From: an uncultured Acetatifactor sp.
Lineage (GTDB): Bacteria; Bacillota; Clostridia; Lachnospirales; Lachnospiraceae
Assembly (NCBI GenBank): GCA_947625255.1
Contig: CANQNT010000027.1
Span: forward strand, 1-46,609
Length of the DNA stretch: 46,609 bases
Direction of reading: 5' to 3'
Positions 1 to 8,100 of this stretch are shown one piece after another. Every line of letters starts with the position of its first letter. The first letter of the stretch is position 1. Under the pieces are notes generated by a model that searched no databases, had not been told where the DNA came from, and saw only the letters and a list, made by a program, of their open reading frames with translations. Position numbers and translations under genes: made by a program.

Positions 1-181
1 TGCTGTTGGGGTCAATGGTGTCAAAGTGGTCGTTGATGGCTATATACCGCACTCCGTATTTTGGAAAAGTGAAGTTGATATAAAGTGTCAAGCATTTTTG
101 AGAAAACACAAAAACCATCTTGATTTTATTCGCAATATCGAGTACAACCTGACTTCCGTCGTTTCTCTCAAAACCTGGTAC

Positions 182-546
182 TCAACTGTCAATCAACATA
201 CAGTTTTCGAAGAGTGCATCAACTTCGGTTTTGGTAAGATACAGGGCATCAAGATTGGTCAGTCCGGTCACAGCCTTGACCTTCTCATTCACGGCCTGAT
301 TTCGGGAAATGTTTATGTATGTTCCGTCCTCCCGCTCCACTATCCGAAAGTCGCGCATAAAGTTGACCAGATCATAAGAATTCACCTGGTTATGGAAACA
401 TTTGATTTCCATGACCCTTAAAAGAAACAAGCTAAGGTAACAGATTAAAAAGTGGCCGTAGATTGTTTCTTTTTTTTGCACATAAACCGACCGTGCATCA
501 AGGTAGGACTTCGTGATCCGGAAGGATTCCTCGATCTCACATGATA
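182..546 (-). pseudogene. IS1634-type transposase, C-terminal remnant
   Basis: Reading the minus strand from about 546 down to the TGA at 182-184 gives about 120 residues. They start with IEESFRITKSYLDAR and continue with YGHFLICYLSLFLLR, which I recognise as the C-terminal end of the DDE domain and tail of IS1634-type transposases (glutamate-containing IEExFR motif, then the HFLIC helix). Upstream of the motif the frame stops resembling a transposase and meets an in-frame TAG near 580, so the N-terminal three quarters, with the first catalytic aspartates, is missing. The copy cannot be active. Bases 1-181 downstream of the stop show nothing I can name. The remnant lies next to an ABC gene that has lost its 5' part, so an IS-associated deletion may have truncated both. 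The family call is from memory of motifs, not a search. Confidence 0.65.
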
Positions 547-651
547 AACGGGGAGCATTTGTATGGTTATGATTTTCCTAATCTTCACGCCATTCATATT
601 CTTTTTTTGCAAGAAATAGGTGAAAAGCGGAAGAGAAAGTCATATATTTTT

Positions 652-679
652 TTGCGCGATAGTGTCATAAATATATGAT
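652..679 (+). promoter_or_regulatory. weak sigma-A-like promoter before truncated ABC gene
   Basis: TTGCGC at 652-657 and TATGAT at 674-679 are separated by 16 bases in an AT-rich stretch about 50 bases upstream of the ABC start. The -10 is a 5/6 match to consensus and the -35 only 3/6. It may be chance. The rest of 547-732 holds no recognisable gene. Confidence 0.25.
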
Positions 680-732
680 ATAGTCGATGTTATATATTTG
701 ATACCTATACGCCATTCTTCCTCAGATCATGG

Positions 733-1815
733 ATGGAAAACTATGAGGAAGTCCGTAAGCTGTCCATAAGGGAGGAGATCAAGGGCGCCAGGAAGATGCA
801 GGCAGGAGGGATCTTGTTCTGCGGGTACATAGCGGTTTTGATCTTTATGATCCTTGACAGGCTAAGCGCCGGGCAGATTACGGTAGGCGCGGCTGTATCG
901 CTGATTTCGCTTTTCCCGTCCGTCATGAACAAAATGATCATAACCGTCTCTAACGGGATGAACCGTATGGTGAAAGCGGGGCATTCCATAAATGCATTGC
1001 TGGAATTTGAAAACCTGGAGAATGGGGAGGATGCCTTTGAGCTGCCTGTCCGCGGCATTTCGTTCCAAAAAGTGGAATTCCGCAATGTGTCCTTTCAATA
1101 TCCGGGCACTTCCAGGCAGGTACTGAAAAATGTCAGCCTGTGTTTTGAAGCCGGGAAACAATATGCGATTGTAGGCGAAAACGGGGCGGGCAAATCCACC
1201 CTGATTAAGCTGATGCTGGGGCTTTACCATGTTACGGAGGGGCAGATCCTGATAGACGGAAAAGACATCCAAACTTATTCGGGCGGGGAAGTCCGCGGCT
1301 TGATGACCGCGCTGTTTCAGGATTTCCCGCGTTATTACACAAGCATTGCGGAGAACATCGGGATGGGGGATATTGAGCACGTCCAGGATATGCCGCGTAT
1401 CATAGAAAGTGCCCAAAAAGCGAATATCCATGAAAAAATTATGGGCTTGCCGGATGGATACGGCACAGTGCTGGGAACGGCGCTGAAAAACGGCGTGGAT
1501 ATTTCCGGCGGGGAATGGCAGAAGCTGGCCATCGCAAGGCTGCTCATGTCGCCCTGCCAGATCAAAATCCTGGACGAACCCACGGCGGCGATGGATGCCG
1601 TCTTTGAATATGAGTTATATCAGGATTTTAAAAAAATTATGGAAGGGAAAACGACGGTTTCCATTTCCCATAGGCTGGCTTCCTGCCGGGATGCCGATTA
1701 TATCTATGTCCTGTCACATGGGGAGGTGGAGGAAGAGGGTTCCCATGAGAGGCTGATGGCAAACCAGGGATTATACGCAAAAATGTATATGACGCAGAAG
1801 GAGATGTATCGATGA
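733..1815 (+). pseudogene. ABC exporter, 5'-truncated (ATP-binding/permease)
   Basis: This encodes 360 residues of an exporter-type ABC protein in which membrane and nucleotide-binding domains are fused. Such proteins usually have about 580-600 residues. Only the last one or two membrane helices remain (about residues 25-75), followed by a complete ATPase domain: Walker A GENGAGKST near 148, signature ISGGEWQ near 257, Walker B ILDEPT ending near 282 and the switch histidine in SHR near 313. The frame is open a little upstream, to a TGA at 676-678, but that stretch does not restore the missing helices. The stop overlaps the start of the next gene by four bases (ATGA), so the pair was one translationally coupled operon encoding a heterodimeric exporter. 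The substrate is unknown; lantibiotic, peptide and drug exporters share this layout. The loss of most of the transmembrane domain makes function doubtful. Confidence 0.75.
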
Positions 1816-3563
1816 AAGCCGAAAAGACTGCCAAAAGGAACTATTTGTTCCTTACCATAAAAATAATCTATCAAAATGCGCCGGTCAGGTTCCTGCTTTG
1901 TATCGGTATGCTGGTTTTTACCTCCTTTTTTTCCGTATTGAACTTGATGGCGACGAATCACCTGACCGATAAAATCACCCATGTGCCTTATGTCTGGGAG
2001 GAAACGCTGTTTGCGGCGGCCCTGTTTTGCCTCACGCTCCTGTTGAACCAGTCAAAAAGCTTCATCAACCTTTTAGGCTCCTACCTCTGGATCACGGCGG
2101 AACTGGCACTCCAAAGGGCCCTGATTCAAAAGGCGGCAAACAAAACAATGCTTTTTTATGATACGCCGAATTCTTACCAAAGTATACAGAAGGCAAAGGA
2201 GGGCTATAAGAATGCGGTGGGGACGACGATGATGCTGATTTCGGCTGTGACAGGCTCCCTGCTGTCCGTCTTTTTCATGGCCGGGTACTTATGGCATATT
2301 AACCGTCAGGTTGTAATCGTATTGCTTGTGCTGGTGGCCCTGAAGGGGATTCACTATAGGGCCGAGACAAAGAGGCTGCACAGACTGCGGGAAGAACAGG
2401 CTGAGAAGACCAAGAAATGTGAACTGTTATCGTCCTGTTTCTGGGAAAAAGATGCAAGAGTATATGGGGCCTCGGGATATCTGTATACCCAGTGGAAGGA
2501 ACTGAATGAAACGATCATCCGGAAAAGGTCGGTTGAAAAACGGAAAAATATAGTGTATCTGTCTGTTTCCGATCTGTTGTCCTTTATCGGCTATGCCCTC
2601 GTGATTGTGATGTCCGTTTCCCAAAATCTGCAGAATGCGGATATGGCGGGCGGTATCAGTGAAATTATTGTTTTGTTTGTCGCAATGGAGTCTGTATTTG
2701 CCAATGTGAATAACATTATTTTAGAGTTTGGGAACCTGGCGGAAAATATCTCCATGTCAAAGGATTTATTTGATTTCCTGTTTAGCGCGGACGACAAACC
2801 TGGATTAAAAGAATTCTGCCGGGATTCTGCCCTAAAATTGGAAAATGTCTCTTTCCGTTATCCGTCCGCGGCCGCAGACACGCTGAAAGGCATCAATCTC
2901 ACTGTTTCCTACGGGGAAAAAGTCGCGGTAGTCGGAAAGAATGGCTCGGGGAAGTCCACGCTTGTCAAGCTGTTATGCGGACTGTATGAACCGACAAAAG
3001 GCGGGCGGTATTATGGGAATCGGCTTGAACTGGCGGAGGAGGGGTATGAGAATGTGGCGACGATGTTCCAGGAGGTAAATACGTACTGCCTGTCCCTTGC
3101 AGAAAATGTATGCGTCAGTGAAACCAAGAAGCTGCCTGACAAAGAAAAAGCAGAAAAAATACTGAAGGATGTCATGGGGGAGGAATGGATTTCAGCGTAT
3201 CCTGATGGGATGGAAACGAAGATAGGCCGCGCCTTTGGAGGAGTTGACCTGTCAGGGGGCGAAAAGCAGAAGATCTCGCTGGCCAGGACATTTTACCGGA
3301 AGAGCAGCCTCCTCTTTTTTGATGAACCGTCCTCCGCGCTGGATCCCCTGGCAGAAGACAGGCTGTATCAGGATATTTTGGATTTAAGCAAAGGCAAGAC
3401 GGTGTTTTTTATCACCCATCGCCTTGCTTCCGTAAAACTTGCCGACAGGATTATCGTCATTGACCACGGTGAAATTGTGGAGAATGGAAATTTCGAGGAA
3501 CTTATGGCATACAACGGACTTTTTGCCGAAATGTACCATAAACAGAAAAAGGGGTTGGAATAA
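1812..3563 (+). CDS. ABC exporter, ATP-binding/permease protein
   Basis: This 583-residue protein has the normal length for a fused exporter half-transporter. About six hydrophobic helices lie in residues 20-325 (for example FLLCIGMLVFTSFFSVLNL and IIVLFVAMESVFANV). The nucleotide-binding domain follows: Walker A GKNGSGKST near 375, signature LSGGE near 480, Walker B LLFFDEP ending near 506 and the switch histidine in ITHR near 536. The ATG overlaps the stop of the upstream half-transporter, which indicates translational coupling and a heterodimer in the cytoplasmic membrane. The upstream partner is truncated, so this protein may be orphaned unless it forms a homodimer. No substrate-specific neighbour (precursor peptide, modification enzyme or immunity gene) is visible. 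The exporter class is clear; the substrate is not. Confidence 0.9.
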   Translation: MKAEKTAKRNYLFLTIKIIYQNAPVRFLLCIGMLVFTSFFSVLNLMATNHLTDKITHVPYVWEETLFAAALFCLTLLLNQSKSFINLLGSYLWITAELALQRALIQKAANKTMLFYDTPNSYQSIQKAKEGYKNAVGTTMMLISAVTGSLLSVFFMAGYLWHINRQVVIVLLVLVALKGIHYRAETKRLHRLREEQAEKTKKCELLSSCFWEKDARVYGASGYLYTQWKELNETIIRKRSVEKRKNIVYLSVSDLLSFIGYALVIVMSVSQNLQNADMAGGISEIIVLFVAMESVFANVNNIILEFGNLAENISMSKDLFDFLFSADDKPGLKEFCRDSALKLENVSFRYPSAAADTLKGINLTVSYGEKVAVVGKNGSGKSTLVKLLCGLYEPTKGGRYYGNRLELAEEGYENVATMFQEVNTYCLSLAENVCVSETKKLPDKEKAEKILKDVMGEEWISAYPDGMETKIGRAFGGVDLSGGEKQKISLARTFYRKSSLLFFDEPSSALDPLAEDRLYQDILDLSKGKTVFFITHRLASVKLADRIIVIDHGEIVENGNFEELMAYNGLFAEMYHKQKKGLE

Positions 3564-3770
3564 GCATTGTTTGATACAATACCCGATCTCTCCTTTCTGC
3601 TGTCTTTGCCCCATTTTGTGGTGCAGATACATGGAAGGAAGTTGAAAGCTGCGGCAGTGTCTGTAAAAGCCAGCCGTCTATATGTAACTGGTAAATCAAT
3701 GTCATAAGTTAATATCGAACGGCCTGAAATGCTTAGATTTTTTTTGTGAGGTCTCACCTTTTTATCTGCT

Positions 3771-4100
3771 GTGAATTCCGTTATTGCAAATCCGAAGCAG
3801 TTTGCCGTCAACCCGGCAAAGGATTTCAGCAGACAGCGGAAAATCACGCCGGACGTTCTTATTTCTTTTCTTGTCTCTAAAGGCTCTTCTTCTGCCAGGG
3901 TGGAGATGCTCGACTTTTGGGGCCTGGATCAGAAAATGCCATCCCTCCCCGCACTGAACCGGCAGCGCGCGAAACTCAAGCCCGAAGCGCAGGAAACCGT
4001 CCTCGCGAGGTTCAACGTTTCCATCAGCAGGCAAGCGGAATTTCCTTTCTCAGACAACGGATATTGCTACCTGGCTGCCGGCTCCACCACCACTTTTTTT
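3771..4100 (+). pseudogene. IS4-family transposase, N-terminal remnant
   Basis: The frame starting at GTG 3771 encodes KDFSRQRKITPDVLISFLVS, then a LDFWGL stretch and LNRQRAKLKPEAQETVL. This matches the N-terminal region of IS4-family transposases as I know it (a DFTRxRKL start, a run of small residues, then QQRxKLxPEA). The similarity fades after about residue 95. The text then resembles the next conserved block (GYCYLAAGSTTTFF, compare GYRLLAADGS) but lacks the aspartate and the rest of the catalytic domain. It is a 5' fragment only. From 3564 to 3770, between the ABC stop and this remnant, I see nothing recognisable. Confidence 0.65.
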
Positions 4101-4183
4101 CAGCAGTCCGAATCTGGCTCCCCCGGAGTGTTTCTGTTCCCCCGGACACTCTGCCGGCGGTGTCTATAGCATACATATAAATG

Positions 4184-4231
4184 CCATTTTTGAGGTTCAT
4201 CACGCCAAATGGCAAAAAACCCCAAAAATGG
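4184..4231. repeat. 12-bp inverted repeat after the IS4 remnant
   Basis: CCATTTTTGAGG (4184-4195) and CCCCAAAAATGG (4220-4231) are inverted repeats with one mismatch and a 24-base loop. It could be a decayed IS end or a hairpin. The stretch 4232-4354 contains nothing else I can identify. Confidence 0.4.
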
Positions 4232-4354
4232 GCTTCTATTGCGTAACAGCTCTTTTTTCTTGCCCTTTTGTCACTTTGAAAAAATGAAAAGCTCGAATTA
4301 GGTCCTATTTTAAAATGAAAGCTTATGGCTTCATCGTGAAGAGACAAAATAAGA

Positions 4355-4383
4355 AACGGCACGGTTCAAGCCGCGCCGTTTTG
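4355..4383 (+). terminator. GC-rich hairpin with short T run
   Basis: AACGGCACGG (4355-4364) pairs with CCGCGCCGTT (4371-4380) with one mismatch across a 6-base loop, and TTG follows. It resembles a rho-independent terminator that would insulate the giant-1 control region from upstream transcription. A comparable hairpin sits at 28672-28700, in the same position relative to the first palindromic site of giant 2. Confidence 0.5.
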
Positions 4384-4395
4384 TAACTTGCACAA

Positions 4396-4420
4396 TTCGC
4401 AAAGTTAATCACTCTGTGAA
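4396..4420 (+). repeat. recombination-site-like palindrome, locus 1 site A
   Basis: The left arm TTCGCAAAGT (4396-4405), core TAATC (4406-4410) and right arm ACTCTGTGAA (4411-4420) form an imperfect dyad; 8 of 10 arm positions pair. The whole 25-mer matches the reverse complement of site B (4752-4776) at 23 of 25 positions, including all five core bases. The asymmetric core therefore gives the two sites opposite orientations. Confidence 0.75.
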
Positions 4421-4444
4421 AAAAAATCCGCTATCAATGTATAA

Positions 4445-4526
4445 CATTTTATCGCAAATGCGATCTGAATTCAAGAGAAAATAGAAAAAATAGATTTTGT
4501 ATTTATAAAAAAAATATAAAATAAAC
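4445..4526 (+). repeat. AT-rich block shared with the giant-2 control region
   Basis: From CATTTTATCGCAAAT through TTCAAGAGAAA and TTTTGTATT this block aligns without gaps to 28761-28842. The offsets from the preceding palindrome are 49 and 50 bases. It probably carries a promoter or an AT-rich upstream element, but I cannot fix a convincing -35/-10 pair. The remaining segment, 4527-4751, is T-rich and holds no recognisable gene. Confidence 0.6.
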
Positions 4527-4751
4527 CCGAATACTATTTTTTTTGTTCCTTTTATTCTACTCTTTTCATCGTTTTTTCCCCTTTTCGTTGTCAAAATCGC
4601 AGTCAGGCAAGAACCCTCGTTTTCCTTATAAAATAGAGCTTTTTAGGGCCTCTCGGACTCCGTCTTTTTGATTTTTCCGCAGTCAGCGATTCTTGTAAGC
4701 TTCCCTCTGATTCTTAAAGAAAGGCCATAAATAAAGGAAGTTCGCTTTCGC

Positions 4752-4776
4752 TTCGCAGAGTGATTAACTCTGCGAA
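4752..4776 (-). repeat. recombination-site-like palindrome, locus 1 site B
   Basis: TTCGCAGAGT (4752-4761), core GATTA (4762-4766) and ACTCTGCGAA (4767-4776) form a perfect 10-bp dyad. The core is the exact reverse complement of the core of site A at 4396, so the site points the other way. The arms are identical to those of the locus-2 site at 28711. It is followed by A residues rather than T residues on the + strand, which argues against a terminator. Confidence 0.8.
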
Positions 4777-4871
4777 AAAATCTGCTCTGGATTTTGTTTC
4801 CGTTTTTCCGAATATTTGAGATGTGGGGAGGCGGAAATGTGAAAGATGGACTTTGTGGGAGGGTAAATAAA

Positions 4872-4895
4872 ATGAAGAAGCTGAACAGTGGGTGA
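4872..4895 (+). CDS. leader peptide MKKLNSG upstream of giant 1
   Basis: A strong Shine-Dalgarno sequence GGGAGGG (4857-4863) stands 8 bases before ATG 4872, which opens a 7-codon ORF ending in TGA at 4893-4895. An in-frame ATG at 4821 would extend it to 24 codons but has no clear ribosome-binding site. A 7-codon ORF with the same kind of site and the preceding TTTGTGG context occurs upstream of giant 2 (29168-29191). Position, site strength and the hairpins that follow suggest a regulatory leader peptide rather than a functional protein. This is inferred from the sequence layout only. Confidence 0.4.
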   Translation: MKKLNSG

Positions 4896-4901
4896 GACTG
4901 T

Positions 4902-4980
4902 CTGCCGCAGTGCAGCGTCAGAATAATCAAAGAATATGCAGCAAAATGATTTTTTGACTGTCCGCGTCGGCAGTCGGACA
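4902..4980 (+). promoter_or_regulatory. structured leader of giant 1
   Basis: Two hairpins follow the leader ORF. CTGCCGC (4902-4908) pairs with GCGTCAG (4915-4921) with one mismatch, and TGTCCG (4959-4964) pairs with CGGACA (4975-4980). GCCGCA at 4904-4909 could also pair with TGCGGC at 5009-5014, in competition with the terminator stem downstream. Mutually exclusive folding of this kind is typical of attenuators. I did not compute energies. Confidence 0.4.
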
Positions 4981-4991
4981 TCCGTAAAGAT

Positions 4992-5018
4992 GCCGCAGAT
5001 ACGACTGTTGCGGCTTTT
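4992..5018 (+). terminator. rho-independent terminator in the giant-1 leader
   Basis: GCCGCA (4992-4997) and TGCGGC (5009-5014) form a 6-bp GC-rich stem with an 11-base loop, followed by TTTTCTT. It lies between the leader peptide and the giant gene, about 120 bases before the start codon. It would block transcription into the 20-kb gene unless read through or antiterminated. Confidence 0.5.
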
Positions 5019-5139
5019 CTTGATGTTTTCATTTTGTAATTGTAACCGTAAGTGCGTTCGCTTCTGACTTCATGGAAATCGCTGCCGAAAAAGTCATGCG
5101 TATGCCGCTATGAATTATGAGGTAAAGGAAGTAATTGAT

Positions 5140-8100
5140 ATGGAAAAAGGGAAAATCTTTTCACACCTGAGACGGCCGTTGGCGATCCTGCTCGCATTTA
5201 TCATGGTGTTCTCCGTGGTTCGGCTTGATGGTATGCCGACAGCGTATGCGGAATCGACAGGAGGAACGAACTCCGCGACGACTGGTAAAGCAACAAATGT
5301 TTACAGCAGGGAGGCGGATCCCAATACCATGGACACCTATCAGGATCTGCTGTTGAATGAGACGAACGGGTCTCGGTATGCGGGCCGTATCTGGACGGAC
5401 AAGACGGTGTTCGCCTATGGTACCGATGCAGCAAACGGCGGCGTGACCGACAACCAGATCGCGCTGGACATGGCTACGGACGGTTACGAGGGCTCTGTGG
5501 GTTTTAGTGCCGACTTCGCGCATGTATTTTCTGCGCTCGCAAGTTCGCAAGTGGTAAATGAATATCCGCCCCAGCCCTTGGACGTGATGTTCCTGTTGGA
5601 TGTGTCCGGTTCCATGGGCGCGACCGGATTGGATGGGAGTGGTAATACCACTTATGCAGACGAAAGTACTTTTGAAAACTCCGCTATCTACAAGACGGTC
5701 AATGCCATCAACGGCGCCATCGACATACTGGTCGAGAAGAATCCAGAGTCCCGATTCGGTATTGCGATCTACGGTTCCACGGCGGCGGTCTTGGTGCCTC
5801 TGGATCATTACACCAAAGGCGAGCTGAAAGCGGAATACGATAACTGGTATGGTTCTTCTGCCTCTAATCTTCAGGGCGTCCATTTCAAGCTGACGGCTAC
5901 CGTAACGGAAAAGGGCAGTGGGAGCGAGACAATCTATTACGCCGACAACGCCGGTCAAACGAGTGACCAGGCCCATGGGAAAACTAATATTTCAGGCAAC
6001 CGTACATTTTTTGGCACCGGCGGTCATACCACCGGTACTGGCACGAGTTCAGCCGATCCGATCCACGTGGGTCACATCACCAACGCCCAGGCCGGTCTCG
6101 CCGCCGCTATGGACCAGTTTATCGAGCACCCGGAATTAACCTGGGATACGCAGATCACAGGGGAAACCTATGTGCGGCTTCCCGCCTTGATCCATCTGAC
6201 CGACGGCCAGGCCAGCGACCTGTCCTGGATCACGTCTGGGGAAAGTCGCGAACATGACTGGGAAAAAACGGGCAGCAACTGGAACAATGTCGACTGGAGG
6301 TATGATCTGGCGTACAATAGCCCGATCAATAATCAGCCCTCCAGCAGCAACACCTATTATAATGCTAGTCAGCTCACCGGCCACGGCGACGCAGCTCCCG
6401 TTATTTTCCAGACGCTAATGACGGCGTCTTATTACAAGTCTGCCGTGGAGGCCCTCTACAATAACAACGAAAGTGGTGCAAGGGACAAAGACGGCAAGCC
6501 TGTCTCTTTGTCCTGCTATTCTATATATGCCAGTGACACGAGCGGCTATAACACTTTGACCACGAAGCCTCAGGTCAAGGCCACCGTCGATGCCATCCTA
6601 GGACCGGAGGAGCACTTTACAGACGCTGATCCGAATTCCAGTAAAACGGACAGTAGCACACTGGAAACCGTTTCCGATGCCACATCAGGACAATACATCG
6701 ACACTGCATATGAGCTGTTCAGGAAATGGAAAGACGGCAGCGAAACAGTAACAGATACTTTTACTAAGGATACGACTAGCAATAACAAAGACTTGAACGA
6801 CATCACTATCACTCTGAATACCGGAATTGATCCTCAGGATGGTGGCGCATACAGTGCTGAGACTTGGGCAGGGGAAATAACTCACGAAGTCGTTGCGAAG
6901 AACATCAATTACGTGCCGACGGACAACTTCTACCAGACTGGCTTCGCGGAATTGGACAATTTGTTTGAACAGATCATTCAGCTGCTGTTGGGCCAGGTAT
7001 TCATACCAATTTCCGGCGACAACGATGCAGGTGTTGGCGACTCCATCACATATCAGGATCCCATTGGGGACCTTATGGAGGTAAAGAACCGTTCCATTAC
7101 GGCGACACCGTATCATACGGGAGAAAAACTGGGATTGGGCGAGACCACCTACGATATGGCTATGCTGCTGTTTGGCGAAATGCACGGCATGGTTCGTACC
7201 GGCGTGTACGACTACTATTGGCATAGTGAGTATCTTGAAAAGAATCCTAAATCTACACATTCAAACTTCCTGACTTCTGGCTGGTACTACGGGGATGCGG
7301 TTTCGGCAGTATACGGCGGCGCCGGAACAGTGCCGAAAGTATCGGAAGGGAGTGTGCCGGAAGGTAAAAACTGGACTTATGATGAAAATGATGCCGGTGC
7401 CGCCAAAGCATGGACAGATGGTTGGGTATATCGTCTGGATTATAAGACGTTGACCCAGTTTATTCCCCTTACTGAGGAAGTGAGCGATCCGAGTCAGTTG
7501 TCGCCCCAGATCCAGAACACGGTGTATACCGTGTATCGTTTCAATTGTGATAACGAAGATCGGAACCAGTTGCGCCGTAACCCTGTGTATGGCGCAGTGC
7601 CGGAAGACCTGAAAGAGACATGGAAGCAGTATTATATAGATAATCATAATACTTATCCTGCCAATAACACTATGTACGAGGATGTGCCCGGCGTGTTCCG
7701 CCTGAGCGATATCCGTGTCTGGGTCGAGGAATACGGGGACTATGTGGATCAGGGGAACCTGACCCCCAGCCAGTCCTACGATAGCTCTCTTTATGTGAAT
7801 ATTCCGGTAGCGGCGGTGCCTACGCAGCTGGCTGAGATCTCAATTAATCCGAATGGTGACATGAGTTATAAGACCAATCTGGACACGAAAGAACAGTCTA
7901 CGCCTCTCAGGCTGTTTTACGCCGTGGGTTTGGATGATGAGATCCTGACAGAGGATGGGTCCAGTGTGAACATCACCGCTATTCCATCGGAGTATTTGGA
8001 GGAACACAGGGATGAGATGAGCCGGATCGAGTTCATCTCCAACTATTACAGCGATACGGTGTATGAGGACTACGCGACCAGCGCCGCGAACGTGACCCGC

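Larger units (their letters stand above)
4396..4776. other. predicted invertible segment upstream of giant 1
   Basis: Two 25-bp sites in inverted orientation (4396-4420 and 4752-4776) bound about 330 bp of AT-rich, non-coding DNA. Each site has two recombinase-arm-like inverted repeats around an asymmetric core. The segment lies 364-744 bases upstream of the giant-1 start. Invertible promoters of surface proteins in gut Firmicutes and Bacteroidetes have this arrangement, as known for cwpV and flagellar switches in Clostridioides difficile. Inversion itself is inferred; no recombinase is in the window. A mobile-element origin with 25-bp terminal repeats is the main alternative. Confidence 0.5.

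Noticed and set aside
26..421. 131-codon + strand ORF at the window start
   Set aside because: It mostly overlaps the recognisable minus-strand transposase remnant and has no family resemblance of its own.
4752..4776. Palindromic sites as ordinary rho-independent terminators
   Set aside because: No T run follows on the + strand (A residues follow site 4752, mixed bases follow 28711). The asymmetric core inverted between partners is not expected for terminators.
5110..5139. Upstream in-frame ATG of giant 1
   Set aside because: It has no Shine-Dalgarno sequence, while the AAGGAAG site lies between it and ATG 5140. The signal peptide also starts cleanly at 5140.
4800..5139. c-di-GMP or other known riboswitch in the adhesin leaders
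   Set aside because: I could not find a GEMM-type or other known aptamer consensus in either leader; only generic hairpins are visible.
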